Positions 36,239-46,440 of a stretch of DNA of 64,000 nt are shown here, piece after piece. The notes below the pieces were generated by a model. That model searched no databases, was not told the origin of the DNA, and saw nothing but the letters and a program-made list of their open reading frames with translations. A program made the position numbers and the translations under genes. The DNA comes from Nostoc sp. FACHB-110. Its GTDB lineage: Bacteria > Cyanobacteriota > Cyanobacteriia > Cyanobacteriales > Nostocaceae. Location: the NCBI RefSeq assembly GCF_014697425.1, contig NZ_JACJRU010000007.1, forward strand, positions 124,001 through 188,000. Direction: 5' to 3'. The stretch's first letter is position 1, and every line of letters starts with the position of its first letter.

Positions 36239-39200
36239 ACAGCCTCAGAATACTTTTGGAGAAACTCCAATATTTGTTTCCCTTTAAAACCTTTAGCAAG
36301 TTGATATAAATACCTAGCAAAAGGTTGCAACTCCTCATCCATTTCTTCTAGTTTTATAGCCCGTTCAGCAATGCTTTTTAAATCACCCCGCATAGCTAAA
36401 TCTAGCAAAATTGCTAATTCGCTTGCCGAAGGAGTCACAATAGGAGTCTGAGATGTCCAGTTTAAGATATTAGTTGAACTTTTGCTCGCCTGTTTTATAT
36501 CTTTTATCTTACTTTTATCTTCGTATACCCATTCCAATCTCAAGTGAAGCTGTAACTTTTCTAAAAGTTCGGCTTTTTGAATTGGTTTCGGCAGAAAATC
36601 ATCACACCCTACCTTGCGGCTTTCTTGTTGATTAAATTCAAAGACACTCGCTGAGACAGCGATTACTATCACTTCTTTAAAGTTTTGTAGCAATCTAAGA
36701 CGACGAGTAGCTTCAAACCCATCCATTCCTGTCATTACCAAGTCCATAAAAATCAAATCTGGTTGAAAATCAGGAACTTTGTGAAGGCAATCTAACCCAT
36801 CAGTTGCTTCGGCTACTGTAAAACCTAAAGGTTCTAAAATATTAACTAATACAGAGCGATTTGCCCATTTATCATCCACCACCATTATTTTGCGTTTAGC
36901 ACCAGCAAAACCAATAATGTTAAGTTCGTTAACATTAACTTTTGTATGTTGCAAAACTTCTGGTAATTCTAAATCTAGCCAAAAAATACTGCCTTTCCCT
37001 AATTCACTGGTGACATATAAATCACTCCCCATCATCTGGACTAATTGACGACTAATCGCCAAACCTAATCCAGTTCCTTCTGTTTTTAAGCTATTGTCTC
37101 CTACTTGCTTAAAAGGTAAAAATATCTCTTCTAATTGCTCTGGGGCAATGCCAATGCCTGTATCTTCTACTTGAAATCTGATTTGGCAATTTGCTTCGTT
37201 AGAAATGGCTGGATTTGTTATCCATTTTTCATCCTGGTTTACATAGCCTACTTTAAAAGTGATGTTACCTTTGGCTGTAAACTTAACGGCATTACTGAGT
37301 AAATTCATTAAAACTTGGCGTAAACGTTTGTCATCAGCACAAACTCGACTAGGAAGAGGATCTAACGGTTGATAAATTAAGCTAATTCCCTTTTGTTCGG
37401 CTCTAATGCGACAAATTTCGACTATTCCTGCTAAAAAAGCTAGAAAATTAAAATCTTGTAAATAAAGCTCCATTTTTCGAGCTTCTATTTTGGAGATGTC
37501 TAAAATATCATTAATCAGTGTTAGTAGATGTTCACCACACTGATGGATAATATTTATGCCATTTTTTTGTTGAGCAGTTAAAGAGTTATCTGCTTGGAAG
37601 ATTTGCGTATAACCCAAAATGCCATTGAGGGGGGTGCGGAGTTCATGACTCATGTTGGCAAGAAACTCACTTTTGGCACTATTGGCAGAGGCGGCTAACT
37701 CTTCAGCTTTTTGGCGATCTTTAATTTGTTGTTGTAATTGTAAATTTTTATCTTGTAATTGCAGAGTACGCTCTTCAACTTTTACTGCTAATGTTTTATT
37801 ATACTCCTCTAACTCATTATAAAGTCGGGCATTTTCTAACGAAATTGCTGCCTGTGATGATAAGAGTTGTAAAATTTCTATCCTTTGAGGTGTAAATGCA
37901 CCAGCAATTAATTTATTTTCTAAGTAAAGAATGCCAATGAGCTTGCCTTGATGAATAATCGGGCTACATAAAATAGATTTTGGTTGATGCTGAACAATAT
38001 AACTATCTGTCGTAAATATTCCTTCACGACTCGCATCATTTAATACAATACTTTCTCTAGTCCGATATACATAATTAATAATATAGACAGATAATTGCTG
38101 ACTTAATTCTCCAGGTGTTGACTGCTGTAAATTAATTTCCGATTTACCAAAACTACCAGAAGCTTCAATAAATAAATTACCTCCCCTCTCTAAAATTAAA
38201 TATCCTGTTTCTGCGCCAGCATTTTCTAGGACAATTTGCATTAATTTTGCTAGCAACTTATCAAACACAATTTCCTCAGAAAGAGCTTGTGAAGCTTTGA
38301 TAACTGTTGCTAAATCAAAAGATTCATGAATATTGGCCTTCAGAATGGGATTTTTTGCTAAGTTAGGTGTTGTTTGTGCTGACAGTCGAGAAAAAATTTG
38401 CGGATATGTTACTTCTAAATTCCGCAGTTTGGCTATTGCTCCCCATTTACCATAGCCATAGTAAGCATCAAGCAAATAAGTCTGCGCTACCTTGTCTTTA
38501 CCGCACTCGAAATAAAATCTTGCTGCTAATTCATTAGCTAAAGCTTCTTCTTGAATGTATCCATACTCTCTAGCTCCGGCAATGGCTTTGTCATAATATT
38601 CCATTGCTTGCCAATAATGCCCTAAAACTCGTGCTTTTTCTGCCTCAACAAGTTCATATTTATGCTGAAAATTCATCGGCGCATTGTTAGCCCACACTTG
38701 CATCTTTTCTTGGTTATCATCCACCTTACCCAAGAGATGTTTTTGCTGTTCGTTTGATGTCAAATGGTAAATTGCTAGTTGTGCTAAAGAATCATAAAAA
38801 TAAAATACTGGCACATCTAAAAATGCCTTTACACCATCTAAATACTGTTCTGCTTGTAAGGAATATTGTGCAGCTTGTTGATAACTACCAAATAAATAAC
38901 AAAGAATTAGCTTGTTTAAATAAAAAAAATGGATTCCTGTTCTATCATTTGCTGTCTGGAGCAATGCTTTATACTCATTGTATACTTCATCTAATAAACA
39001 ACATTGATTGGCATCAGTTTGTTGTAAACTAATTACTGCTTGATAAAAAATATTATTCCAAATAAAAGCATTTTCCTGTTTTAATTTAGATAAAACCTCA
39101 CTAATGCTTGACATTTCTTTTGCCAAGCTTGGCAGTTCTTCTCCCATAAAATATAAATGCTGACACTTCTGAGCAGCAGCATAGCAAGCATATTCAAATT

Positions 39201-42200
39201 GACCATTTTCTAGACCAATAGAATAAGCATAATCTAAAAGTGGTATTGTTTCTTTAGTATGAACTTTGCCGTGCATTGTACATGATGCAGCTACAAAAAA
39301 TATACTTGTTTTTAGTTCTAAAATATGCAGGTTTTCTACTAGATTTAAGGCTAATTTACCAAATTTATATGCTGAATCAATATCTTGAATAATACTGTTT
39401 AAAATTACTGCATAACAAACATAACCATAAGCTGAAAAAGGTGAATTTCCATAGTTTATCGATATATTCACCAGTTCACATATTACTAACGGAAACAATG
39501 TAGGAGCCGCTTGATAAGTAGGTGAACCCAGACTAGTTAGCATTCTGGCTATTGCTAGTTTGTCTATATCTGTCATTAACCCTAGATTAATTAAGTCTTC
39601 TATTTGCTTGTTAGCTAAATTTGTTTCTGTTTGATTAAGGCTTTGTTGAATATCTGACAAACTAGGCGATATAGGCAATCTAATATCTAGGAATTCTAGA
39701 GCTTGCAAACCAATTTTGACAGCTTCTAGCGGGCGCAGTTGGGCCATACAAGCTTGGATTTTTACCTCATATACTTTCATCTTTTGTAAGGGTATTTTTG
39801 CTTGTTGTAAAACAAGATTTACCCATTTATCCATTTGTGCAAAATCACGGTTAAGGTAGGCTAATTCTACTGCTAACTCATAAATTGATAGTGTTAGTTG
39901 ATATTGCTTTTGCCAACTTTCTGAGTTTAATAACTTTAAGCCTTCTTTTAAATAGCGCATAGCCGACTCATAGGCGGCAGAGGTTTTCGCTTTCTGTGCA
40001 GCCATCAGGTTAAGTTCGACTAGCTGATATTTTTCTGAATCTGAGGTTAGTAAATCAAGACCATAATTTAGATGATTTACTAAATAAAATATGTTTTCTT
40101 TTCGCTCTTCTAAAGAAAATTTTTGCAGAAGTAACTGCCCAATTTTGAGGTGAGTTTTTCTTTTTTGAATATCAGGAATTAAAGAATAAGAAGCTTGCTG
40201 TACGCGGTCATGCAAAAATTTATAGTTAATTTTTTGCTGTGTTTCTTCTAATTTTTCACTAATAACTAAAGGTATTTTATAAGATGAGTTGATAGGTAAA
40301 ACTAAACCTACCTCTAAAGCTTCCCATAATTCTTTAGCTGTTTCCGATAAAGATTTTTGGTTAACAATACTCAAAATATCTAAACTAAATTTATCGCCTA
40401 TACAAGCTGCTAACTTTAAAACTTTTTGTGTCGATGACAATAGTTTTTGAATTTGATTCACCATCAATTCAACGACGTTATCAGTAATATCAATATTGCC
40501 CAATAGCTCAATATTCCACTCCCAACAACTTGTATCAAAATTAAAAAATAACAAGTTATCTTGATAAAGTGATTTAAGTAGCTGGGTGACAAAAAATGGA
40601 TTACCCTGAGTTTTTTGGAATACTAAATCTGCTAGTTGTTGAGAGTTTGCTACACAACTACGAAGTGTATCGTTAACTAATTGCTGAATATGTGACGGTT
40701 TCAACGGCTGGAGAACAATATTATTGTAATTAACATCAGCTTTTTGTAATTCTTCTAAAATTAGTGCTAATTGATGAGTTGCATTTACCTCATTATCTCG
40801 ATATGCTCCGATAATTAATAAATATTTGCTTTCTGAATCACTAATTAGTAGTTGAATTAATTTAAGAGAAGTGACATCTGCCCATTGTAAATCATCCAAA
40901 AAAATTACTAGGGGGTGTTGGGTTTGAGCAAAGATATGAATAAATTGTTGAAATAACCTATTAAAGCGGTTTTGTGCTTCATTAATTCCTAATTGTGGTA
41001 TTTCTGGCTGAGTCCCAATAATTTTGGCAACATCAGGAATCACGTCAATAATAACTTTTCCATTTACCCCAACTGTTTCTAATATTTTTGTTTTCCAGTT
41101 AGCTATGTTTTCATCGCTTTCGGTTAATAGCTGACGAATTAATTCTTGAAAAGCTTGAATTAAAGAAGCATAAGGTATATTGCGTTTATATTGGTCAAAC
41201 TTTCCTGAAATAAAATAACCATGCTTGCCGATGATAGGTTTATGAATTTCATTTACTAATGAAGATTTACCAATGCCTGAATAGCCACTAACTAGTACTA
41301 ATTCGGCTGCACCAGAACTTACTCGCTCAAAGGCATTCATTAATTTACTAACTTCTTGCTCTCGACCATAAAGTTTTTGCGGAATAATAAATTGGCTAGA
41401 TAAATCAAGTTGACCAACTACAAAATTTTCAATTTTATCCGTTGCTTGCAGTTGATGTAAGCATAATTGTAAATCTGCTTTTAAACCTAAAGCATTTTGA
41501 TATCTTTCTTCCGCAGTTTTTGCTAATAATTTCATGACAATATCAGAAATTCCGAGTGGTATTTTATTATTTAATTCGTGTGGTGGAAGGGGAATTTTCG
41601 CAATATGTGAGTGAAGCAATTCTAATGGGTCAACCGCAATAAAGGGTCGTCTACCAGTTAGCATTTCGTAAAATGTCACGCCTAAGGAGTAAAAATCAGT
41701 TCGATAGTCTATGGAACGGTTCATTCTCCCAGTTTGCTCAGGTGACATATAAGCCAGGCTACCTTCTAGCAAATTGAGGTCTTGAATAATTTGATTTTCT
41801 CTAGATAGGCGTGATGCAATGCTAAAGTCAATAATTTTTATTTGATTTGTGTTGGGATTAATGAGGATATTATGAGGTTGAATGTCTTTATGAATAATAT
41901 GATTTTGATGTAGCTGTGATATTGTTGTAGCTAATTGAATAGCTATTGGCAAAAAATCTTTGATTTCTAAATTATGTGTACTAATAATATCTTTAAGTGT
42001 ATCTCCAGCAAAATCTTGCAAGATAAGTGAGACACGATTTTGGATAGTTTCTAAAGCTATTGGTTGAATTACGCCTTCTATTTGTAGGGATTGTAATATT
42101 TGATATTCGTTTTTGATGTGGGCAATTTGCTCTATAGAGGGATAATCAGCTTTGAGAGCTTTGATAATTACTGAGTTTTCTTCGGACTCTTTAAAAGCTT

Positions 42201-42270
42201 TATAAGTGCAGGTATTTATGCCATCAAAAATCATTTTGATGAATGTGTAATCGGCAAGTATGTTACTCAT
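36235..42270 (-). CDS. Giant Ser/Thr-His dual kinase (HstK-like) with AAA, GAF and receiver domains
   Basis: At 2011 residues this is one of the large dual kinases typical of heterocystous cyanobacteria. Order: Ser/Thr kinase (about 1-265; ATP Lys in IIKALKADY, catalytic HKDIQPHNIL, but DFS instead of DFG); AAA/NACHT-like ATPase (about 290-560, Walker A GYSGIGKSS near 330, FLDDLQWAD); long TPR-like helical region (about 600-1280); GAF (about 1335-1480); coiled coil; HisKA (H-box NMSHELRTPLNG near 1540); HATPase (GTGLGLAISRQL); receiver (about 1795-1910, phospho-Asp in IFMDLVMTGMDGF); and a helical end, perhaps Hpt-like. It is very AT-rich. It is cytoplasmic and its signal is unknown. It is coupled to the kinase at 34244. 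Confidence 0.92.
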   Translation of the reverse strand: MSNILADYTFIKMIFDGINTCTYKAFKESEENSVIIKALKADYPSIEQIAHIKNEYQILQSLQIEGVIQPIALETIQNRVSLILQDFAGDTLKDIISTHNLEIKDFLPIAIQLATTISQLHQNHIIHKDIQPHNILINPNTNQIKIIDFSIASRLSRENQIIQDLNLLEGSLAYMSPEQTGRMNRSIDYRTDFYSLGVTFYEMLTGRRPFIAVDPLELLHSHIAKIPLPPHELNNKIPLGISDIVMKLLAKTAEERYQNALGLKADLQLCLHQLQATDKIENFVVGQLDLSSQFIIPQKLYGREQEVSKLMNAFERVSSGAAELVLVSGYSGIGKSSLVNEIHKPIIGKHGYFISGKFDQYKRNIPYASLIQAFQELIRQLLTESDENIANWKTKILETVGVNGKVIIDVIPDVAKIIGTQPEIPQLGINEAQNRFNRLFQQFIHIFAQTQHPLVIFLDDLQWADVTSLKLIQLLISDSESKYLLIIGAYRDNEVNATHQLALILEELQKADVNYNNIVLQPLKPSHIQQLVNDTLRSCVANSQQLADLVFQKTQGNPFFVTQLLKSLYQDNLLFFNFDTSCWEWNIELLGNIDITDNVVELMVNQIQKLLSSTQKVLKLAACIGDKFSLDILSIVNQKSLSETAKELWEALEVGLVLPINSSYKIPLVISEKLEETQQKINYKFLHDRVQQASYSLIPDIQKRKTHLKIGQLLLQKFSLEERKENIFYLVNHLNYGLDLLTSDSEKYQLVELNLMAAQKAKTSAAYESAMRYLKEGLKLLNSESWQKQYQLTLSIYELAVELAYLNRDFAQMDKWVNLVLQQAKIPLQKMKVYEVKIQACMAQLRPLEAVKIGLQALEFLDIRLPISPSLSDIQQSLNQTETNLANKQIEDLINLGLMTDIDKLAIARMLTSLGSPTYQAAPTLFPLVICELVNISINYGNSPFSAYGYVCYAVILNSIIQDIDSAYKFGKLALNLVENLHILELKTSIFFVAASCTMHGKVHTKETIPLLDYAYSIGLENGQFEYACYAAAQKCQHLYFMGEELPSLAKEMSSISEVLSKLKQENAFIWNNIFYQAVISLQQTDANQCCLLDEVYNEYKALLQTANDRTGIHFFYLNKLILCYLFGSYQQAAQYSLQAEQYLDGVKAFLDVPVFYFYDSLAQLAIYHLTSNEQQKHLLGKVDDNQEKMQVWANNAPMNFQHKYELVEAEKARVLGHYWQAMEYYDKAIAGAREYGYIQEEALANELAARFYFECGKDKVAQTYLLDAYYGYGKWGAIAKLRNLEVTYPQIFSRLSAQTTPNLAKNPILKANIHESFDLATVIKASQALSEEIVFDKLLAKLMQIVLENAGAETGYLILERGGNLFIEASGSFGKSEINLQQSTPGELSQQLSVYIINYVYRTRESIVLNDASREGIFTTDSYIVQHQPKSILCSPIIHQGKLIGILYLENKLIAGAFTPQRIEILQLLSSQAAISLENARLYNELEEYNKTLAVKVEERTLQLQDKNLQLQQQIKDRQKAEELAASANSAKSEFLANMSHELRTPLNGILGYTQIFQADNSLTAQQKNGINIIHQCGEHLLTLINDILDISKIEARKMELYLQDFNFLAFLAGIVEICRIRAEQKGISLIYQPLDPLPSRVCADDKRLRQVLMNLLSNAVKFTAKGNITFKVGYVNQDEKWITNPAISNEANCQIRFQVEDTGIGIAPEQLEEIFLPFKQVGDNSLKTEGTGLGLAISRQLVQMMGSDLYVTSELGKGSIFWLDLELPEVLQHTKVNVNELNIIGFAGAKRKIMVVDDKWANRSVLVNILEPLGFTVAEATDGLDCLHKVPDFQPDLIFMDLVMTGMDGFEATRRLRLLQNFKEVIVIAVSASVFEFNQQESRKVGCDDFLPKPIQKAELLEKLQLHLRLEWVYEDKSKIKDIKQASKSSTNILNWTSQTPIVTPSASELAILLDLAMRGDLKSIAERAIKLEEMDEELQPFARYLYQLAKGFKGKQILEFLQKYSEAV

Positions 42271-42884
42271 TTTATTTTAATCACTTGAGTGAGATTAATT
42301 TTTAAATCAGAGAGAAAAAGTTATTGCGGGATTAGCTAAATAGTTTTTGACAGTTGCATAAATGCGAGTTTAATTAGGATTTTTAATCAAAATTAAAGAT
42401 TAATTCTTTGCGTCTCGCAAGAAACAAAATTTATATCGCTAATCAGCAATGCTTAATTCCTAAATGTTTATGATTGTTTGTCGCCTAGTTTTTCTAAGTT
42501 TAGGGTAGATAATGATACTTGCTCGACCACTATTATTTTAAAATTTTGTAATGCGAACTGCCGAATTTTAGTAGCTATTTTTTAAATGTTAATTCAATGT
42601 TAAATTTTACTGTGATTTAAATCGGAAAATATCATTAATTTCTGACATATTAATCAGAGTTAGGCTTAATTTTTGCTTAGAGAATAAAAAAGTAAAGTTT
42701 TACTGTAATATTGTTACAAAAACTTATATATAAGTAGAAAGGCGTAAAAAAACGAAGTATGTAACTAAAAGTAAAGTTGCCTCAAACCTTCTTTCCTCCT
42801 GCCTGCCCACCCCACAAAATGAATAACTGATTTCTTGGAAATCCCTAGGAGTCCCATAGTTCAATATAAATAGATTCTAAAACT
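42271..42884. other. Upstream region of the dual-kinase operon
   Basis: The region is AT-rich. It must hold the minus-strand promoter for the two kinases. No operator could be identified and no gene is present. Confidence 0.4.
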
Positions 42885-42920
42885 GAAGCGGTAGTAACGT
42901 TTTTAACGCACTACCGCTTC
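42885..42920 (-). terminator. Terminator-like hairpin after the small membrane protein gene
   Basis: GAAGCGGTAGT (42885-42895) is exactly complementary to ACTACCGCTTC (42910-42920). On the minus strand it is followed by AGTTTTAG, so it could end transcription of the gene at 42997-43185. Confidence 0.55.
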
Positions 42921-42996
42921 GTTGACATTGTTATTGAGATGGGTGAATCCTGTTAAAATTGCTGACTTACCGCAATAAGCTGGCTAGTTTACTAGT

Positions 42997-43185
42997 TTAC
43001 TCTGCGTTTCTGTCCAGTTGGTATGTCAGGGGTTGCTGATTATTTTGCACATTGTTAGAGGAATAATGGCCAATGACAAACACTGGTAAGGTTAAAGTTA
43101 ACAGAGCGATCGCGGTTCCCACAATGTCTGCCATACGTTGGGAGTATGTATCGTTTGGGTTGGCAGACTGACTATTTGAATCCAT
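42997..43185 (-). CDS. Small single-pass membrane protein of unknown function
   Basis: A 62-residue protein with a polar N-terminus (MDSNSQSANPNDTYSQR), one hydrophobic helix (IVGTAIALLTLTLPVFVIGHY) and a polar C-terminus rich in Asn and Gln. The layout resembles small single-helix proteins associated with photosystem or thylakoid complexes, but I cannot name a family. A HIP1 site lies inside. It has its own long upstream region and a terminator-like hairpin downstream, which supports a real independent gene. No obvious ribosome site precedes the ATG. Confidence 0.6.
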   Translation of the reverse strand: MDSNSQSANPNDTYSQRMADIVGTAIALLTLTLPVFVIGHYSSNNVQNNQQPLTYQLDRNAE

Positions 43186-44092
43186 ACAAATTTGAAATTA
43201 TTCAACTCACTTGATTGATGTTTTCTCTGAAAGAGAGCCTTAAGGCTATCTTAGCGATTTTTTCCTGGCTACTGTGTAGCAGTCAAAAATATGAACCACT
43301 TTGGCTAGTGTCATAACAATAATTTTATCTCCGACAATCTTGATACAAGGTTACAGGTGAACATTTCGGAATTGGCTAAGTGGTTAATATGTTACGCTTC
43401 GTTGCTATACAATGTCATCTTTGGGTTAAGCAATGGTTAATAAAAAGCATCAAAGAATACATTTTTTTTTACCCACATAGCTTAATTTTTAGCTTACTAA
43501 ACAGAGATTTGCTAATATTGTAACATCTGAAAATATTTAGCCAATGCTGGTTTTCCAGATTCAGATGATTTTTATCGCCGTTTCTCCATACCGAAATAAT
43601 ACTGAACTAATTTAGGGTTTAATCTAGTTCACTAAGCTTGGCTGTACAGCAATTTCGGGTTAGTCAAATATAGGTAATCAGGCTGTTGTAACCATAAAAT
43701 TTTTCCAAATTAGCACCTACATAACTACTTAAGTGAACGTTAGTTATACCATGTTCACCTGCAAAATGAAGTTGTTAACTTTGCATAATAGTGTTATGTA
43801 ATATTACTTTGAGTTTGTCAATCTATATCTAGGTAGAGTGAGAATACCTGTGCGATCGCTCAATATTTTATATCTACGACTAATGGCTAATTTTTTATTT
43901 AAATCTGTCAAACGATATACTTAATATTAAGAATATAGATAATCTTCCATACAAATCAGGGCAATAAAAAACCGCCACTACATTAGGGCGGTTTGGTTAA
44001 GCAATCGGAGGGTATTTACAGATTACTTCGCTAATTGTGCTGTTGTTGTAGCAGAATTGGCACTTGCCTATTTAGCAAAATTGCAAAATAAA
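43186..44092. other. Long AT-rich spacer
   Basis: It contains the DUF362 terminator at 43966-43994. The rest of these 900 bases shows no supported gene; it includes the promoter of the small membrane protein gene near 43186. Confidence 0.45.
43966..43994 (-). terminator. Intrinsic terminator of the DUF362 gene
   Basis: On the minus strand, AAACCGCC pairs with GGCGGTTT and is followed by TTTTATTGCCC. The classic stem plus U-run lies about 100 bases past the stop at 44093. Confidence 0.8.
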
Positions 44093-45064
44093 CTAACCTT
44101 TACCATAAGCACTCATAGGTTCTTTGATGAATCGAATGTAAAGGTGTTTAAATGTTGATCTAATAACACGCGGCATCGCAAAATCAATTGGCATTAGTTT
44201 ATCGGGTAAACGCCAATCTGTAATTTGTAATAAATCAGGATGTAAATTAGGAAACTCGATTTCAGCTAATTCAGGGCAAATATTTAGTCGTTGAGCAGCC
44301 GCAACAGTTGGAACTTGATGCGGTGGTACATTCAGCACTTCTAACATTGCCCTATCTAAAGCGAATACATTGGTAGCAGCAGCCAAAACGCCCAATTCCC
44401 GGGGTTCTCCAGCACTGGGGCCATTTCCTTCGTGGCCAATAATGCCATCCAAAATAGTTAAATCTGGGTTAATTGCCTTAGCTGTTTCGACTAACATTTC
44501 GCCAAAACGGTTAGCATCTTTTCCGGCTTCCATATGCCACCAAGCTTTCATTTTACCGGGAACACAACCAAACAAATTTTTTACGCCCAATGTTAAAGTT
44601 AGCTGCATATGTGATTTAACTTTGGGCAAATTAATAATCACATCAGCTTCCATTGCTTCTTTGCAAAGTAGCAGATGATTGAAATTTTCACTGACTGTTT
44701 GGTAACGCTTACCGTGAAATTCGCTGATTGAAAGATTGAGTTCTTCTATTAAAGGTAGATAGCCATTGGCAATTGCTACACCCCTAGCACTACCAAAAGC
44801 TGGACTATCCCCTAAAAAAGGTTTACCGCCTGCTGCAATTACCAATTTGGCAACTTCATAAACCAGTTCAGCGCGGGTAGTGCATTCTTTTGTCGGACGT
44901 GCGCCAGTTAGAAGGTTAGGCTTGAGTAATACTTTTTGTCCTGGTTTGACAAAAGCGGCTATTCCCCCAAGCGGTTCTAGCAAAGTAATTAAGGATTCCC
45001 GTAAAGCTTCGCTCTCGTATGAAGTAGCCCTGATTAAGCTGACAGAGGGTTTTTGAGTCTGCAT
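44093..45064 (-). CDS. DUF362 domain-containing protein
   Basis: A 323-residue protein of the DUF362 family. Typical segments are VLLKPNLLTG near the start, FLGDSPAFGSA, ADVIINLPKVKSHMQLTLTL, GVKNLFGCVPG, and LDGIIGHEGNGPSAGEPREL. The family often carries ferredoxin domains in other bacteria, but this copy has no CxxCxxCxxxC cluster motif, so it is the short form. Its biochemical role is unknown. It is transcribed alone and ends at a clear terminator. Confidence 0.88.
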   Translation of the reverse strand: MQTQKPSVSLIRATSYESEALRESLITLLEPLGGIAAFVKPGQKVLLKPNLLTGARPTKECTTRAELVYEVAKLVIAAGGKPFLGDSPAFGSARGVAIANGYLPLIEELNLSISEFHGKRYQTVSENFNHLLLCKEAMEADVIINLPKVKSHMQLTLTLGVKNLFGCVPGKMKAWWHMEAGKDANRFGEMLVETAKAINPDLTILDGIIGHEGNGPSAGEPRELGVLAAATNVFALDRAMLEVLNVPPHQVPTVAAAQRLNICPELAEIEFPNLHPDLLQITDWRLPDKLMPIDFAMPRVIRSTFKHLYIRFIKEPMSAYGKG

Positions 45065-45470
45065 GGGTAGATAATTGCGTTTAAGTGATTCAGTAATTGT
45101 AAGTGCTGTATCTATTTGCCAAAAGCAAGAATAACGAGCAGATTAGCACGTTAGGTTTGATGCCAATAATATTTTCGCCGAATTGAGTCTGAGCGATCGC
45201 ACTCAAGCACTTGTCACCCCATCAAAAATTTGCAGTTTCTCGACCTCACATTTTGATAGGTTTAAAACCCAACATTCCGCTAGGGACAATTTAGGGTTAA
45301 TTTTTTATTCTTAAGCTATCAACTTAATTTTGGTTGATACGAATATGAGGAGTGCAAGCAAAATACTTGGAATGGGGAAATCATATAATTCAACAAAAGA
45401 TTACTTTTGTTAATTAAGAAGTTGTTACTTTAAGTAAATAGCGAATATTACACGATGGAGATATTCATTT
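45065..45470. other. Divergent upstream region of the DUF362 gene and the AT-rich three-gene island
   Basis: No gene seen. GC content falls toward 45470. TGGAGATA before 45471 is the ribosome site of the first island gene. Confidence 0.4.
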
Positions 45471-46025
45471 ATGAACTTTTTCAATCACGAAGAAAATTCT
45501 CAATTAATTGGATATAAAGTTATTCTTGAGCAATTGACTGTAAAAGAATGGAAACAACTTATTAGTAAAAATTTAATTAGCATAGATACAAAAGTATGCC
45601 AAGAAGGCTCTGACACTAGGTGGACTAGTGCCGGAAAAATTCCCAAACTTTCTAATTACTTTCGTAAGATAAATATTTTGGATTCATTAAATTCATTTTC
45701 CGATGCTATTAAATCAATTTTTAATGAATTAGATGAATTTTGTCAAACTCTTGTTGGAGAAAAGCTAATAATTCCAAATCAACTATATGAAACTTTGGAA
45801 GATTATTTAAATGAAGATACTGATGACGTAGCCTTAACTATTGGTAAAGTTAATGGTCAACCTGTATTTATTGTGTTGCTGATTTCAAAAGGGCAGCCAC
45901 CTATTATTAAAGAGGAAATTCCAATTGATATTGATACTAGCCAATGGAGTAATCAAAGTATACGTAACTGGCCGGAAACAGGTTCTAGAAAGGCAAAGGT
46001 TTGGAATATAAAACGTTATAACTAA
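45471..46025 (+). CDS. GYF_2-like domain protein, first gene of an AT-rich island
   Basis: A 184-residue soluble protein, not recognised as a whole. Residues about 12-65 (IGYKVILEQLTVKEWKQLIS, then KNLISIDTKVCQEGSDTRW, TSAGKIPKLSNYF) fit a GYF_2-type module, a small fold thought to bind peptides or membrane-associated partners. The middle is helical and the C-terminal third (VALTIGKVNGQPVFIVLLI) is beta-rich. GGAGA lies 10 bases before the ATG. The next gene starts 25 bases after the stop, so they are surely co-transcribed. Low GC and codon use rich in AAA/ATT/TTA differ from the neighbours. Confidence 0.7.
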   Translation: MNFFNHEENSQLIGYKVILEQLTVKEWKQLISKNLISIDTKVCQEGSDTRWTSAGKIPKLSNYFRKINILDSLNSFSDAIKSIFNELDEFCQTLVGEKLIIPNQLYETLEDYLNEDTDDVALTIGKVNGQPVFIVLLISKGQPPIIKEEIPIDIDTSQWSNQSIRNWPETGSRKAKVWNIKRYN

Positions 46026-46050
46026 TTGCTTTAGATGGAGAATATGCACT

Positions 46051-46440
46051 ATGGATTTTTTAGATGATTTTTTCAATTTTATTGGAAATGCTTGGGATGA
46101 ATTTAGTTATTGGTTGGATTCTGTTATTAGCAAAATAATTGATTCAGTCACAGGTTGGATAAAATCTATCCATAATCTTATTAAGCGAAATGATATTATT
46201 GTATCAACAGGGCCAGAAAGTTTTCGAGTTTCACAAAATGCACTTCAAGATGAATTGAAAAAAAACAATGTTCAGGTACAAGAAATGAATGATAGTAATA
46301 AAGCAGCAATATTAGATCAGCTTGTACTATCTGCGAAAAGAGAAAATGAGCATTCAGTACCTTTAACATTAAATGAAAGAGATAAATGGCAAAATTACAC
46401 GTATAACAAGGCAAAAATGTATGTAGTAACGAATAAATAA
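46051..46440 (+). CDS. Small amphipathic protein of unknown function
   Basis: A 129-residue protein, not recognised. The first 45 residues (MDFLDDFFNFIGNAWDEFSY, then WLDSVISKIIDSVTGWIKSI) form an amphipathic, aromatic-rich helix that could lie on or insert into a membrane. The rest is polar and helical (ALQDELKKNNVQVQEMNDSN), ending in NYTYNKAKMYVVTNK. TGGAGA precedes the ATG. It sits between the GYF_2-like gene and the AAA ATPase gene, from which a 166-base MITE-like element separates it. A plausible role is substrate or adaptor of that ATPase. Confidence 0.65.
   Translation: MDFLDDFFNFIGNAWDEFSYWLDSVISKIIDSVTGWIKSIHNLIKRNDIIVSTGPESFRVSQNALQDELKKNNVQVQEMNDSNKAAILDQLVLSAKRENEHSVPLTLNERDKWQNYTYNKAKMYVVTNK

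Noticed and set aside
38754..39032. 92-codon plus-strand frame inside the dual-kinase gene
   Set aside because: It is antisense to the helical region of a clearly coding gene and has no family features.
42765..42785. GTAACTAAAAGTAA as an NtcA-like box upstream of the dual kinase
   Set aside because: The right half-site does not match TAC, and the distance to the gene is about 500 bases.
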